From positions 1-43,764 of IMG/VR virus record IMGVR_UViG_3300044730_000509: a DNA stretch of 43,764 nucleotides; one strand, given 5' to 3'. The DNA comes from a virus. Shown in pieces: positions 30,862 through 38,058 of this stretch (the stretch's first letter is position 1; each line of letters begins with the position of its first letter). The notes under the pieces are model-generated. The model was not told the origin of the DNA, searched no databases, and was given only the letters and a program-made list of their open reading frames with translations. A program made the translations under genes and the position numbers.

Positions 30862-31605
30862 TTACCACGTCGCGGCAACTTCTTCTGCCAGTTGCCACAA
30901 CTGCGCATTGTAGTCAACTGAGCGAGTGATGTCACTCAATGGGCGGGAAGTGGCCGCACGGCCTGAGCGTGAGAGCCCTTCGATGCCGCCGCGCACGGTA
31001 TTTTCCTGGACGCGGTTGAACACCGACCACAAGTCACCCTTGTCGTCTTCTGCGCGGCGCGGCTCCAGCAACTCAGCCGGTGAGAATCGCTGCGCGTCAC
31101 CCCAACGCAATTGTGCGGCGAAGCGCGCGAATTCAATGCGCTGACTTTTGCTCAGGTCAACTTTCGACCAGCGGTCAATTTGCGTGTAGAGCTTGGACGT
31201 GTTTTTCGCCAACTCTTGCATGCGGTGAATCAGGTCAGCCGCAGCATCTCCGGTGTGGCGCACTACTTCATGGCCCACCGTGTTGCCGACAACCAGCCCA
31301 TTGGCACAAACGAACCGGAAAACTCCCGCCATCACGCGCGCCGAGGAGGAACCGTCGTGGCTGTTGATGAGGATGATGCGCGGTACGGCCCCATTGATTT
31401 CTTCGTGGTCTGGGTGGCGGAAGTCGATCATGTGCTTGGCGTAGAGTGAACTGCGCTTGCGCGGGTTGGCGACGGAGCTGGTGGCAACCTGCCAACCTTC
31501 TTGCGCGAAGCGGTCGACAATCTCGCCGCTGGAAATAAACTGGTAACGCGCGCTCACGGTTGGGGCGGCTCCGTTGGCCAAGGCGGGTGCTGGTAGTGTT
31601 TTCAT
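30862..31605 (-). CDS. DUF932 domain protein
   Basis: The 247-residue protein has the hallmark of DUF932: IILINSHDGSSSARVMAGVF followed by RFVCANGLVVG, then VRHTGDAAADLI and a helical C-terminus. DUF932 proteins are common on plasmids and phages, with no settled function; a DNA- or nucleotide-related job is often assumed. ATG 31605 follows GAGGAG. A 43-base gap separates it from the next minus-strand gene. Confidence 0.8.
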   Translation of the reverse strand: MKTLPAPALANGAAPTVSARYQFISSGEIVDRFAQEGWQVATSSVANPRKRSSLYAKHMIDFRHPDHEEINGAVPRIILINSHDGSSSARVMAGVFRFVCANGLVVGNTVGHEVVRHTGDAAADLIHRMQELAKNTSKLYTQIDRWSKVDLSKSQRIEFARFAAQLRWGDAQRFSPAELLEPRRAEDDKGDLWSVFNRVQENTVRGGIEGLSRSGRAATSRPLSDITRSVDYNAQLWQLAEEVAATW

Positions 31606-31615
31606 GAGTGTCTCC

Positions 31616-31790
31616 TCAGAGAGTTTGTTGTTGAACAGAGATGGTGTAGCCTAGACCTTTGATTTGCTCAAGGACGCGGTCTGTGAATGTTTTGCAGCCG
31701 ACGAGCGCTGCGAGCTTTTGGGCCACCGGGCAAACCGGGTACACCGCCCGGTTGCCGTAGTTGTTTGCGATTCTGACGGTGATGGTCATT
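31616..31790 (-). pseudogene. Small phage gene with an apparent +1-base frameshift
   Basis: After a good site (AACTCAGAAAGGACAACGC) the ATG at 31788-31790 opens MTITVRIANNYGNRAV and then meets TAA at 31740-31742. One base later the frame continues without stop to 31616, reading PVCPVAQKLAALVGCKTF, then TDRVLEQIKGLGYTI and SVQQQTL. Removing one T at 31740/31741 joins both halves into a well-ordered 57-residue protein of a phage family that I recall (NNYGNRA-YPVC...). Sequencing error, a real mutation or programmed +1 frameshifting would all explain it. Confidence 0.6.
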
Positions 31791-31807
31791 GCGTTGTCCT
31801 TTCTGAG

Positions 31808-32398
31808 TTAGACGATTTTGAACTTGTAGCCGCCGAAGTCTGCCTTGCCGGCAGCTTTGAGCTGGCCACGGAACTTAATGTGCTGGCCGATCGGCAATGC
31901 CAGCACCATGAACGCTTCCCGCACTGAGCGGTGCGAGACCTTCTTGCCGTCAGGCCTCACGACTTCAACTGCGTGGCGCGCTGCACGAGCAGCTGCGACC
32001 TCTTTGTCCTGCCATGAGGCGGCGATGGAAGCGCTGCGCTCGGCGCTGGCGGCAGCTTTGCGCACTGGGCGGCCAGTTTCAGTATTCCACTCATGACCGC
32101 ACATGTGGCAATCAGCGATGTGTTCGTTGACGACATGTTGCATGCCGCGAATGATGCGCACTTCGCCGCAGGTCAGGTTCTCTGTGTCGCCGCACTCAGG
32201 GCAACGCAGCTCATGAGCGTTGTCGGCAGCGACTGCGCGCTGGGCAGCAGCCATGATGTCTTCAGCGGCAACCTTCGGCAACAATGCTGCGACCCGGCGC
32301 TCGGCGGTCTTGCGGTCAGCGAACTTCTTGACTGGCTTGGCGTTGTGAGCGTTATAAAATGCGACCAGTTCAGCGGTGGTGGCGGTGGTGATGTTCAT
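31808..32398 (-). CDS. Zinc-ribbon phage protein
   Basis: The 196-residue protein has an N-terminal module (TAELVAFYNAHNAKPVKKF then ADRKTAERRVAALL) that I recall from other phage proteins. Residues about 66-105 form a zinc ribbon (CPECG ... CHMCGHEW), and a basic Ala/Arg-rich helix (KAAASAERSASIAAS) and a short OB-like end follow. It probably binds nucleic acid. Upstream of the ATG lies AACTCAGAAAGGAAACTAATC. Confidence 0.6.
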   Translation of the reverse strand: MNITTATTAELVAFYNAHNAKPVKKFADRKTAERRVAALLPKVAAEDIMAAAQRAVAADNAHELRCPECGDTENLTCGEVRIIRGMQHVVNEHIADCHMCGHEWNTETGRPVRKAAASAERSASIAASWQDKEVAAARAARHAVEVVRPDGKKVSHRSVREAFMVLALPIGQHIKFRGQLKAAGKADFGGYKFKIV

Positions 32399-32425
32399 GA
32401 TTAGTTTCCTTTCTGAGTTGTCGAA

Positions 32426-32620
32426 TTAAATCAGGTCATGCTCTTCAACGGCGATGCAGTTGGATTCGTCCTCGCCCCAGACGTTGTTGCCTTGCGGCTC
32501 GTGGAGTGAGTATTCAGCGACGTCACTGGCGTGCTCCCACGCCTGCTTCAACGTCTTGTAAACGCCGCCGATGGACTTCTCGCCGTCGATGGTTTCGGTC
32601 ACGATGTAAACTTTGTTCAT
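32426..32620 (-). CDS. Small acidic protein of the early block, unknown
   Basis: The 64-residue protein (KVYIVTETIDGEKSIGGVYK, then TLKQAWEHASDVAEY) is acidic and compact, with a beta-beta-alpha start like many small phage early proteins. No function is recognised. It carries AACTCAGAAAGGAACTAGCC before its ATG and is followed by 27 non-coding bases. Confidence 0.65.
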   Translation of the reverse strand: MNKVYIVTETIDGEKSIGGVYKTLKQAWEHASDVAEYSLHEPQGNNVWGEDESNCIAVEEHDLI

Positions 32621-32638
32621 GGCTAGTTCCTTTCTGAG

Positions 32639-33271
32639 TTAGAGGATGGTTGGGCGGCTGATCAAGGTTTGTGCAATGCCTTCGCGCTCGCCGTGTTCTT
32701 TGATGGTTGCTTTCACGCGAAGTTCATCGCCGCGCTCCCAAGGGTTAGAACCTTTGTAAACGACAACATTGTTGTCACCGTCGCGGCACACATTCACAAA
32801 CGTGATTCCGAACCGCGTTTCGAAAGAGAACACAGCTTCAACCTTCAATGCAAACTCACGGCGCTCGCCGACGTTGCCGACATGCTGGCTGTTGGCGCGG
32901 TCCAGATCTTTCTTCGCAGCGAAATCAATCAAACGCTGTTCAGCGCGCGCCAATGCTTTGGCGACCACAGCAGTTTGTTTTTCGCTCAACGAACCCCACT
33001 CATCCAGCGCGAATTGCATCTGGCAAAGCATGTTGCCGAAATCGCCCTTGTACATTCCGCGCACCAATGGGTGCGGCTTGTCTTCGTCTGCTGGGTGATG
33101 CTTGAACTCGCCGCGCTGGTTCAGCCAATCGCTCAGGCGCGCGTTGTTCGGGTCAGCTGCGAGCCACTCGCGTGAGCGACGGATGGCTGCGTTGCGCTTG
33201 ATTGCATCGGCGCGACCCTGCTCCCATGCGCCTACATTGTGAATCAGTGTGCCGCCGGTAGTGATTCTCAT
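32639..33271 (-). CDS. First gene of the minus-strand block; OB-like C-terminal domain
   Basis: ATG 33271, after TCTTAGAAAGGAAACGACC, gives 210 residues; an ATG at 33307 would swallow that site. The N-terminal half is helical (EQGRADAIKRNAAIRRSREW). The C-terminal part is beta-rich (FALKVEAVFSFETRFGITFV; NNVVVYKGSNPWERGDELRV) and would suit an OB fold binding single-stranded nucleic acid or a protein partner. As the promoter-proximal gene of the leftward block it may act early in infection. Confidence 0.55.
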   Translation of the reverse strand: MRITTGGTLIHNVGAWEQGRADAIKRNAAIRRSREWLAADPNNARLSDWLNQRGEFKHHPADEDKPHPLVRGMYKGDFGNMLCQMQFALDEWGSLSEKQTAVVAKALARAEQRLIDFAAKKDLDRANSQHVGNVGERREFALKVEAVFSFETRFGITFVNVCRDGDNNVVVYKGSNPWERGDELRVKATIKEHGEREGIAQTLISRPTIL

Positions 33272-33276
33272 GGTCG

Positions 33277-33290
33277 TTTCCTTTCTAAGA
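33277..33290 (-). promoter_or_regulatory. Extended Shine-Dalgarno site (representative minus-strand copy)
   Basis: On the minus strand this reads TCTTAGAAAGGAAA, with AGAAAGGA perfectly complementary to a 16S 3' tail of the TCCTTTCT type. Other minus copies lie at about 18970-18983, 20731-20746, 27159-27172, 27929-27943, 29007-29020, 30825-30839, 31799-31810, 32407-32420 and 32627-32640. Confidence 0.7.
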
Positions 33291-33450
33291 TATCCGGTTT
33301 CGCTCAACCGTACCGTATTTTCGCTGGGAAAATCAGGTCACGGCAACATATTTTTGAATGCCCCTGCAAAATGCAGGGTCTTTCCTAGGCTGGCGCACTC
33401 CCCTGCGGTAAACTGGGCGAGCCCAAGATGCCCGAGAATACCCCTTCCAA

Positions 33451-33463
33451 ATCTCAGAAAGGA
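33451..33463 (+). promoter_or_regulatory. Extended Shine-Dalgarno site (plus-strand copy)
   Basis: ATCTCAGAAAGGA precedes ATG 33470 by six bases. It is the same extended site as in front of most minus-strand genes, now on the other strand, so it belongs to translation rather than to one transcript. Confidence 0.65.
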
Positions 33464-33469
33464 TAAATT

Positions 33470-34399
33470 ATGAAGGAAAATGAAGCATTTCTGGCCGATT
33501 TGGCCAGAGGGTTGGCCCCGGACGAGCGCCTTATCTTGTGCGGCTTCCCCGGTGACCCTTACGCCGCTGGCCCGGCGGCTTGGCGGCCCCGGCCATGGAA
33601 GGTGGGCGCTGAGGTGCCATTCGGGCCGCTGGACAACGCCTACGTGACCGTGGGCGCGTTCAAGCGCGCCACCGACGGTACCTACCGCCGCCGCACCGAG
33701 ACGTTCACCGCTGGCTTGGCGCTCATGGTGGACGATGTCGGCACAAAGGTTGACCGGACATTTGTGGAGGCAATGCAGCCAACTTGGAAGATTGAAACTT
33801 CTCCCGGCAACGAACAGTGGTGGTACTTCTTGCAAGAACCTGAGCGCGACATGGCGCGGTTCGATGGGCTTATACGCGCGTTCATTCACGGCAAGCTCCT
33901 GGGCGCGGATCCAGGGATGAGCGGCGTGACACGTGTGGGCCGGTTGCCCGGACACTTGAATGGCAAAAAGGCCTACAACGGCTGGACAACGCGCGTGACG
34001 GAGGCCAACGGCACCCGGTGGACGCCGCAAGAACTCCTGGACGGCTTCGGGCTGCAAATCCGTGGACAAAGAGTCACGCGGGAAAAGTTGCCGACGGAGG
34101 AAGCGTTAGAGCGCAACCGCATGTTCATGAATGTCTACAAGTGGCTCGACCAGCGCAACATGCTCAAGCGTCATGAACCTGACCCCAGCGGTTGGACAGA
34201 GATGACTTGCCCATGGGTGGGTGACCACACTGGCGGCGTCGACAGCGGGGCCGCGATACGTGAGCCAGCGCCTGAGAACGATTATTACGGTGCCTTCAGG
34301 TGCCACCATGGACATTGTGTCAACAAGGGTTGGTCGCAGTTGACGGAATGGGTGAACGAAGAATCAATCGAAGAACTGGAAAGGGCCGCGCATGAATGA
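33470..34399 (+). CDS. PrimPol / RepB-like DNA primase
   Basis: The 309-residue protein has the archaeo-eukaryotic primase-like order of motifs: LALMVDDVGTKV (Asp88, Asp89) as metal motif I, then ETSPGNEQWWYFLQEP and GVTRVGRLPGHLNGK, the R-LPG-xxN-K pattern of RepB-type primases. A C-terminal Cys/His cluster (TCPWVGDH ... FRCHHGHC) forms a likely zinc knuckle near residue 285. It would prime DNA synthesis for the phage replisome. An SF3 helicase two kb downstream is the natural partner. It overlaps the next small gene by eight bases. Confidence 0.7.
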   Translation: MKENEAFLADLARGLAPDERLILCGFPGDPYAAGPAAWRPRPWKVGAEVPFGPLDNAYVTVGAFKRATDGTYRRRTETFTAGLALMVDDVGTKVDRTFVEAMQPTWKIETSPGNEQWWYFLQEPERDMARFDGLIRAFIHGKLLGADPGMSGVTRVGRLPGHLNGKKAYNGWTTRVTEANGTRWTPQELLDGFGLQIRGQRVTREKLPTEEALERNRMFMNVYKWLDQRNMLKRHEPDPSGWTEMTCPWVGDHTGGVDSGAAIREPAPENDYYGAFRCHHGHCVNKGWSQLTEWVNEESIEELERAAHE

Positions 34400-34511
34400 G
34401 CTTTGGTACTTCATTGTTTTGGCAGGCATCGGCACTATGGGCGCTGGTGTTTTTGTTTTGTTGTTGGGGTTCGCTGCTGCGTTGGGCATGATCTTGGAGG
34501 ACGACGAATGA
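34392..34511 (+). CDS. 39-residue single-span membrane protein
   Basis: This short frame begins MNELWYFIVLAGIGTMGAGV, is strongly hydrophobic through a Leu/Val/Phe/Gly-rich segment and ends LGMILEDDE. It overlaps the primase gene by eight bases and the next gene as ATGA, which supports its reality. Its role is unknown; small membrane proteins in early phage blocks often alter host membranes or exclusion. Confidence 0.55.
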   Translation: MNELWYFIVLAGIGTMGAGVFVLLLGFAAALGMILEDDE

Positions 34512-34675
34512 CTGACACAAGATTTTGCACAAGTTGTCAAGTGACAAGGTCGCTCGAAGGCGGCCAGCGCAAGGTCACACGCGGCGTTCCGCGTTGGGTT
34601 TGTTTGCCTTGCTTGCAACGTAAATCAGAGAGCATATATAAGAATCATGAGCGGAGGAAAGATGACAAACGATGA
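34508..34675 (+). CDS. 55-residue zinc-ribbon protein
   Basis: The ATG overlaps the membrane gene (ATGA). The protein has FCTSCQV and WVCLPCLQ, two CxxC pairs that should bind zinc, and a Lys/Arg-rich tail. Such tiny zinc ribbons usually bind nucleic acid or a polymerase. It ends inside the next gene, which begins in another frame. Confidence 0.55.
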   Translation: MTDTRFCTSCQVTRSLEGGQRKVTRGVPRWVCLPCLQRKSESIYKNHERRKDDKR

Positions 34676-35147
34676 CATTATCCGCATGGCGCGGGAGGCT
34701 GGGATTCCCGAAACGGCGACCGAAGGAGTGTTCATTGCAAATTCAGACGATCTTGGGCGACTGATAGCAGCGGAGCGCGAGGCAAACAAAGATCGGATTG
34801 AGACGATGTACCAGATGTACAAGATGGCTAGTCAACAGCGTGATGAACTGATGCAGCAGCAAGCCGACGCACTCCGCGCCCGACTAGCGCAACTTGAACG
34901 TAACGATGGCATCGAATTAAAAAACATTGAGCATCCGATTTCTTTGGGCGATGCGTCAGACTATAAGTTTTCTAGCGAATCCATTGAAGAAGGGTGGTTG
35001 CAGCGCGAATGGCAAGGGCTGACAGATGAGGAGATGCGGCAAGCAGCGCAAGCAATGGATGCTGAACCATTAGCAGAAGGTTGGCGTGAGTTAATTAAAT
35101 TTGCCCATGCCATCGAAACCAAGCTGAAGGAGAAGAACGGTGGATGA
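34662..35147 (+). CDS. Helical phage protein, unknown
   Basis: I chose ATG 34662 because GGAGG lies four bases upstream; ATG 34647 is possible. The 161-residue protein starts TNDDIIRMAREAG, a start I recall from many small phage proteins, has a coiled-coil middle (AAEREANKDRIETMYQMYK) and a helical end. It overlaps both neighbours. No enzymatic motif is visible. Confidence 0.65.
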   Translation: MTNDDIIRMAREAGIPETATEGVFIANSDDLGRLIAAEREANKDRIETMYQMYKMASQQRDELMQQQADALRARLAQLERNDGIELKNIEHPISLGDASDYKFSSESIEEGWLQREWQGLTDEEMRQAAQAMDAEPLAEGWRELIKFAHAIETKLKEKNGG

Positions 35148-35376
35148 ACCGATTGCGAAGGTCATAGGAATTTACGACGGCTACTTTATGGCGGCTTCCA
35201 TCAATGAGGCGGCATTGCCTGTTGTTGGTGCGCAACTCTATGGCGCGCCGCCCAAGCCGGTATGGCGAGAGTTGACAACAGCAGAAACAAAAGCGCTTTG
35301 GGCCGCTGCGGAGAAAAAGCCGAGCGCGTTCGCGGAGATGATTGGCCGGAAATTGAAGGAGAGGAACATTGACTGA
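35140..35376 (+). CDS. Small phage protein with a GTG start, unknown
   Basis: The 78-residue protein starts at GTG (35140) after GAAGGAG. It contains a short strand region (KVIGIYDGYFMAASI) and a helical end (TAETKALWAAAEKKPSAFAE). It overlaps genes on both sides by about eight bases, as do its neighbours. The second part resembles the tail of other small phage early proteins. Confidence 0.55.
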   Translation: MDEPIAKVIGIYDGYFMAASINEAALPVVGAQLYGAPPKPVWRELTTAETKALWAAAEKKPSAFAEMIGRKLKERNID

Positions 35377-35524
35377 TTACAACGACTACGCAACACAACG
35401 CCGCGTGCTGCTGGAATATCTGCAAGTGATGATTGTGTTGGAGGACTGGCATGGCGTCTCCGACGTGGCCAACGATTTGCGAGAGCTGGAAGCAAAACAC
35501 AACAACAACTACAAACCAAAGTAG
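35369..35524 (+). CDS. 51-residue phage protein with a TTG start
   Basis: A TTG at 35369, after AAGGAGAGGAACA, opens a frame reading (M)TDYNDYATQRRVLLEYL, then QVMIVLEDWHGVSDVANDL and RELEAKH. The TDY..Y..QRR.LL(D/E)YL..M...(D/E)DWHGV pattern is one I recall from small conserved phage proteins that begin MTDY, which supports the TTG start. No function is known. The SF3 helicase gene follows six bases later. Confidence 0.6.
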   Translation: MTDYNDYATQRRVLLEYLQVMIVLEDWHGVSDVANDLRELEAKHNNNYKPK

Positions 35525-35530
35525 GAACCC

Positions 35531-37039
35531 ATGACAACAATCGAGGAAAGGACCGCCGCCAGAGAAGCGGCGCTGGCAGCAGCCGTGGCAGCTTCCCGGC
35601 GGCTCGCGCGGCCAGAGGATTACGTATTCGACAAAGCGCAAGAGGCATTTTGGGACTTGCGTGATGGGACACAGCATTCTGAAAAAGCGGTCGACGCTTC
35701 CATCCCTATCGAGCTTTGGCGAGTTGAAGTGGAAGAAGCCGAAGAGGAAGCACCAGCCGAAGGACGGCGTGGCCGTGGGCGGCGTCGACGTGAACGGCTC
35801 ATCCCGCCTTCGCGCGACATCATGCGCGTTGAAAATGATCAGTTCGTCGAAGGTAGCACATGGTGGCCCGGTGAGCCGCAAATCATCAAGGATATATTTA
35901 TAGATTCCAACGGCTGGCGTCCAGCGCTGGGCCGGAGGATCTACAACAAATACCTGCCGCCGCCCGAACTCACTGGCGACGCTGCGCAAGCGGTTGTTTG
36001 GGTCAACCACGTACGCAAGCTCTGGCCCGACCCGGTCGAGCATGAGTTCTTCTTCGACTTCTGCGCGCATATGGTCCAGCGCCCCGACGTGAAGTGCAAC
36101 GCTGCAATCGTCTTGAGCGGCACACAAGGCATCGGTAAAGATGCGGCGTTGATGCCAGTGAAAGCCGCAGTGGGCAACTGGAACACCAAGAACATCGACC
36201 CCGACGAGCTGTTCTCTCCTTACAAGCCGTGGCTGGAAACTTTGATGCTCGTGGTCGACGAAGTGCGCCCGACGAAGGATGAGTTCCATGCGTCGTCAGC
36301 TTACAATATTCTTAAGCCAATGATCGTCGCGCCACCCGACACGCTGCCGCTGAACGACAAATACGCAAAGTTGCGGCACATCATCAACCGGCTGCGCGTG
36401 TTCATCACGACCAACGACTGGATGAGCATGTACATCCCACCCGAAGACCGCCGCATGTTCATCATGCACTCTCACCTGCCACAAAAGTGGCATGAGAAAG
36501 AAAAACAACCAGCCTACTTCAATGAGCTGTTCGCATGGTTCGAAAGTGGCGGCATCAACCACGTAGCCGCGTGGCTGACGGCGAGAGACCTCTCGGCGTT
36601 CGACCCCAAGGCACAAATCGCTCGCACAGCCGGGTGGGGCGCTGTGGCGGCTTCCTGGGGTGAGCCTGAGGACGCTGTCGCTTGGGTGCTTGACCAGCTG
36701 GGCAACCCACCGGCCATCCTCGGACAAGAACTTGTCAACCCACAATTCGACCACCGCGAAGAAGTTGCCAACATGCTCAAGTCGCCGCGCAAGATTTCTC
36801 ACCGCATGAACCGCGCTGGCTACGTCAATGTGCCTGCACCGGGCGGCGCTGACCGATGGGTCTTCCGCTCGGAAGGCAAAACGCTGCGCGCGAGATATGC
36901 CTTTGTGCGCGGAGAGCTGACGCGTGATATCGATGCCGCGACCGAGCTTGTGCGCAAAAGAGGAGAAGAATTGCTCGCCGCACAATCCCAAGATGGGGGA
37001 AATGTGGTCGTTTTGGAAGCAAAGAAGGGTGGATTCTGA
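35531..37039 (+). CDS. SF3-type replicative helicase (DUF5906-like)
   Basis: The 502-residue protein has Walker A GTQGIGKD at 197-204, Walker B LMLVVDEV (Asp243, Glu244) and a sensor/Arg-finger stretch (RVFITTNDW; PPEDRRMF). This matches the DUF5906/NrS-1-like helicase domain of phage primase-helicases. The Walker A Lys is followed by Asp rather than Thr or Ser, seen in this group. A basic low-complexity stretch (GRRGRGRRRRER) lies near residue 78. With the separate primase it should open and prime the origin. Its stop codon runs into the repeat region at 37036. Confidence 0.75.
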   Translation: MTTIEERTAAREAALAAAVAASRRLARPEDYVFDKAQEAFWDLRDGTQHSEKAVDASIPIELWRVEVEEAEEEAPAEGRRGRGRRRRERLIPPSRDIMRVENDQFVEGSTWWPGEPQIIKDIFIDSNGWRPALGRRIYNKYLPPPELTGDAAQAVVWVNHVRKLWPDPVEHEFFFDFCAHMVQRPDVKCNAAIVLSGTQGIGKDAALMPVKAAVGNWNTKNIDPDELFSPYKPWLETLMLVVDEVRPTKDEFHASSAYNILKPMIVAPPDTLPLNDKYAKLRHIINRLRVFITTNDWMSMYIPPEDRRMFIMHSHLPQKWHEKEKQPAYFNELFAWFESGGINHVAAWLTARDLSAFDPKAQIARTAGWGAVAASWGEPEDAVAWVLDQLGNPPAILGQELVNPQFDHREEVANMLKSPRKISHRMNRAGYVNVPAPGGADRWVFRSEGKTLRARYAFVRGELTRDIDAATELVRKRGEELLAAQSQDGGNVVVLEAKKGGF

Positions 37040-37261
37040 TCCCGAGATTGACGCAGAATGAATTTCGATGAGAGCCGCAGGAATAATAGTCGTCTCGGGC
37101 AACTTGGGATCCTGATCCCGAGATTGAAGCATAATCCCAAAAATCCCAAGATAGTAATTGTTGGATAATTTTGTGTTAATTTGTATTAAATTAAGAAAAA
37201 GAGAAGAATAGGAAATCTCGGGCATCTCGGAATCTCGGGATTTGGCGGCGTACCCGAGATT
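37036..37261. repeat. Iteron-like repeats: candidate replication origin
   Basis: CCCGAGATT occurs at 37041-37049, 37117-37125 and 37253-37261, and its reverse AATCTCGGG at 37214-37222 and 37231-37239. Near copies lie at 37092-37099 (GTCTCGGG), 37223-37231 (CATCTCGGA) and 37146-37154 (CCCAAGATA). A 16-base unit, CTGATCCCGAGATTGA, repeats exactly at 37036 and 37112. GGGATC-CT-GATCCC (37106-37119) is a small palindrome. Between the left and right clusters lies an A+T-rich stretch (about 37141-37210). Repeats around an unwinding zone beside primase and SF3 helicase genes fit an origin; an operator is the alternative. Confidence 0.6.
37161..37189 (+). promoter_or_regulatory. Weak candidate promoter inside the A+T-rich core
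   Basis: TTGGAT (37161-37166) and TATTAA (37184-37189), 17 bases apart, match the sigma-70 boxes at 3/6 and 4/6. A+T-rich DNA gives such matches by chance, and the following terminase gene starts 200 bases away. From 37262 to 37390 I see no gene or strong signal beyond a weak hairpin. Confidence 0.2.
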
Positions 37262-37390
37262 TAGGAAACTTTTTATGCTTTGTGCGAAATAGAAACGCGC
37301 GGCGAAAATGTTGCCGGAAGAACAGAGCGCGGCGATAATCGCGCGAAGAATGCTGTTTGAAGCATTTTCAATAAAACTTTAGGATCAAAT

Positions 37391-37810
37391 ATGGCTGGCG
37401 TGAAGGGTCGTAGTGGCAGACCACCGGGCAGCGGCGGTCGTCCTCCTGGCGTTTTGAACAAAACAACGCGCGCGGCGCGTGAAGCCATCGCGGCGTTTGT
37501 TGACGACAATGCTCCGCGCATGCAGGAGTGGCTGGACAAGGTTGCGCAGGGCGTGCCTCGTGTTGATGCGGATGGCAATCAGTTGCACGATGAAGACGGC
37601 AACCCGATGTGGTTCCATCCACCCAACCCTGAGAAGGCGTTCAACATGCTCAAGGATGTGGTTGAGTATCACGTGCCCAAGCTCGCTCGCAGCGAGGTCA
37701 CTGGTGCAGGCGGCGGCCCGATTAGTGTGGCGGCCATCGACATGAAAGGGTTGTCTGACGCCGAGCTGGAAACAATGCAGCGGCTCTTGGCGAAAGCGAG
37801 CGACGCATGA
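37391..37810 (+). CDS. terS: Terminase small subunit
   Basis: The 139-residue protein has the DUF5681-like start (GVKGRSGRPPGSGGRPPGV then NKTTRAAREAIAAF), a Gly/Pro/Arg-rich DNA-contact arm followed by a helix, and an acidic linker and helical C-terminus. This is the usual small terminase of phages with this kind of large subunit, which lies 247 bases downstream. It would recognise the packaging site. The site AGGATCAAAT precedes the ATG, and it overlaps the next gene by ATGA. Confidence 0.75.
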   Translation: MAGVKGRSGRPPGSGGRPPGVLNKTTRAAREAIAAFVDDNAPRMQEWLDKVAQGVPRVDADGNQLHDEDGNPMWFHPPNPEKAFNMLKDVVEYHVPKLARSEVTGAGGGPISVAAIDMKGLSDAELETMQRLLAKASDA

Positions 37811-38058
37811 GCATCGACCGCACGCCAGTCGGTGCTGAAACAGAAGTGATCGAGGAATGGCTGCGGCAGTTCGGTGAATTGCAAGAAACATCCGAAGGCA
37901 CAGCGGTGGTGCTCACAACAGAGCTGTTGCGCGAATACGCCGAGTGGGTTGCGGCTTGTCAGCGCGAATGTATCGCTCAGGTGTTGGAGCGGATGCCTGA
38001 TGGTTACTGGGCGAACAACTGCGCGATGGCTATACGCATGATGAGGGCGCAACACTGA
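37807..38058 (+). CDS. Small protein between terminase genes, unknown
   Basis: The 83-residue protein is acidic and helical (EVIEEWLRQFGELQETSEG; LLREYAEWVAACQREC) with a Met-rich end. It is coupled to terS by ATGA and to terL by TGATG, so it may be a packaging accessory. No motif identifies it. Confidence 0.6.
   Translation: MSIDRTPVGAETEVIEEWLRQFGELQETSEGTAVVLTTELLREYAEWVAACQRECIAQVLERMPDGYWANNCAMAIRMMRAQH

Larger units (their letters stand above)
33272..33469. promoter_or_regulatory. Divergent control region between the early blocks
   Basis: This 198-base non-coding gap separates the leftward block (starting 33271) from the rightward primase block (33470), so both promoters should lie in it. 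CCCTGCA (33362-33368) and TGCAGGG (33372-33378) form a perfect 7-bp hairpin around AAA, a possible operator or attenuator. On the minus strand TTGCCG and GAAAAT, 18 bases apart, are a weak promoter match; no strong one is seen. CCCGAGAAT at 33431-33439 resembles the repeats at 37.0-37.3 kb. Confidence 0.45.

Noticed and set aside
35201-36289. Minus-strand frame of 362 codons opposite the SF3 helicase
   Set aside because: Antisense to a frame with Walker motifs; Cys/His/Phe-rich composition without motif.
37349-37366. AATGCT/AGCATT hairpin as a terminator
   Set aside because: Only six weak pairs and no T-run longer than four; not a convincing terminator.
37308-37382. 24-codon frame MLPEEQSAAIIARR... 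before terS
   Set aside because: No ribosome-binding site and nothing to support translation; could be a leader peptide but cannot be argued.
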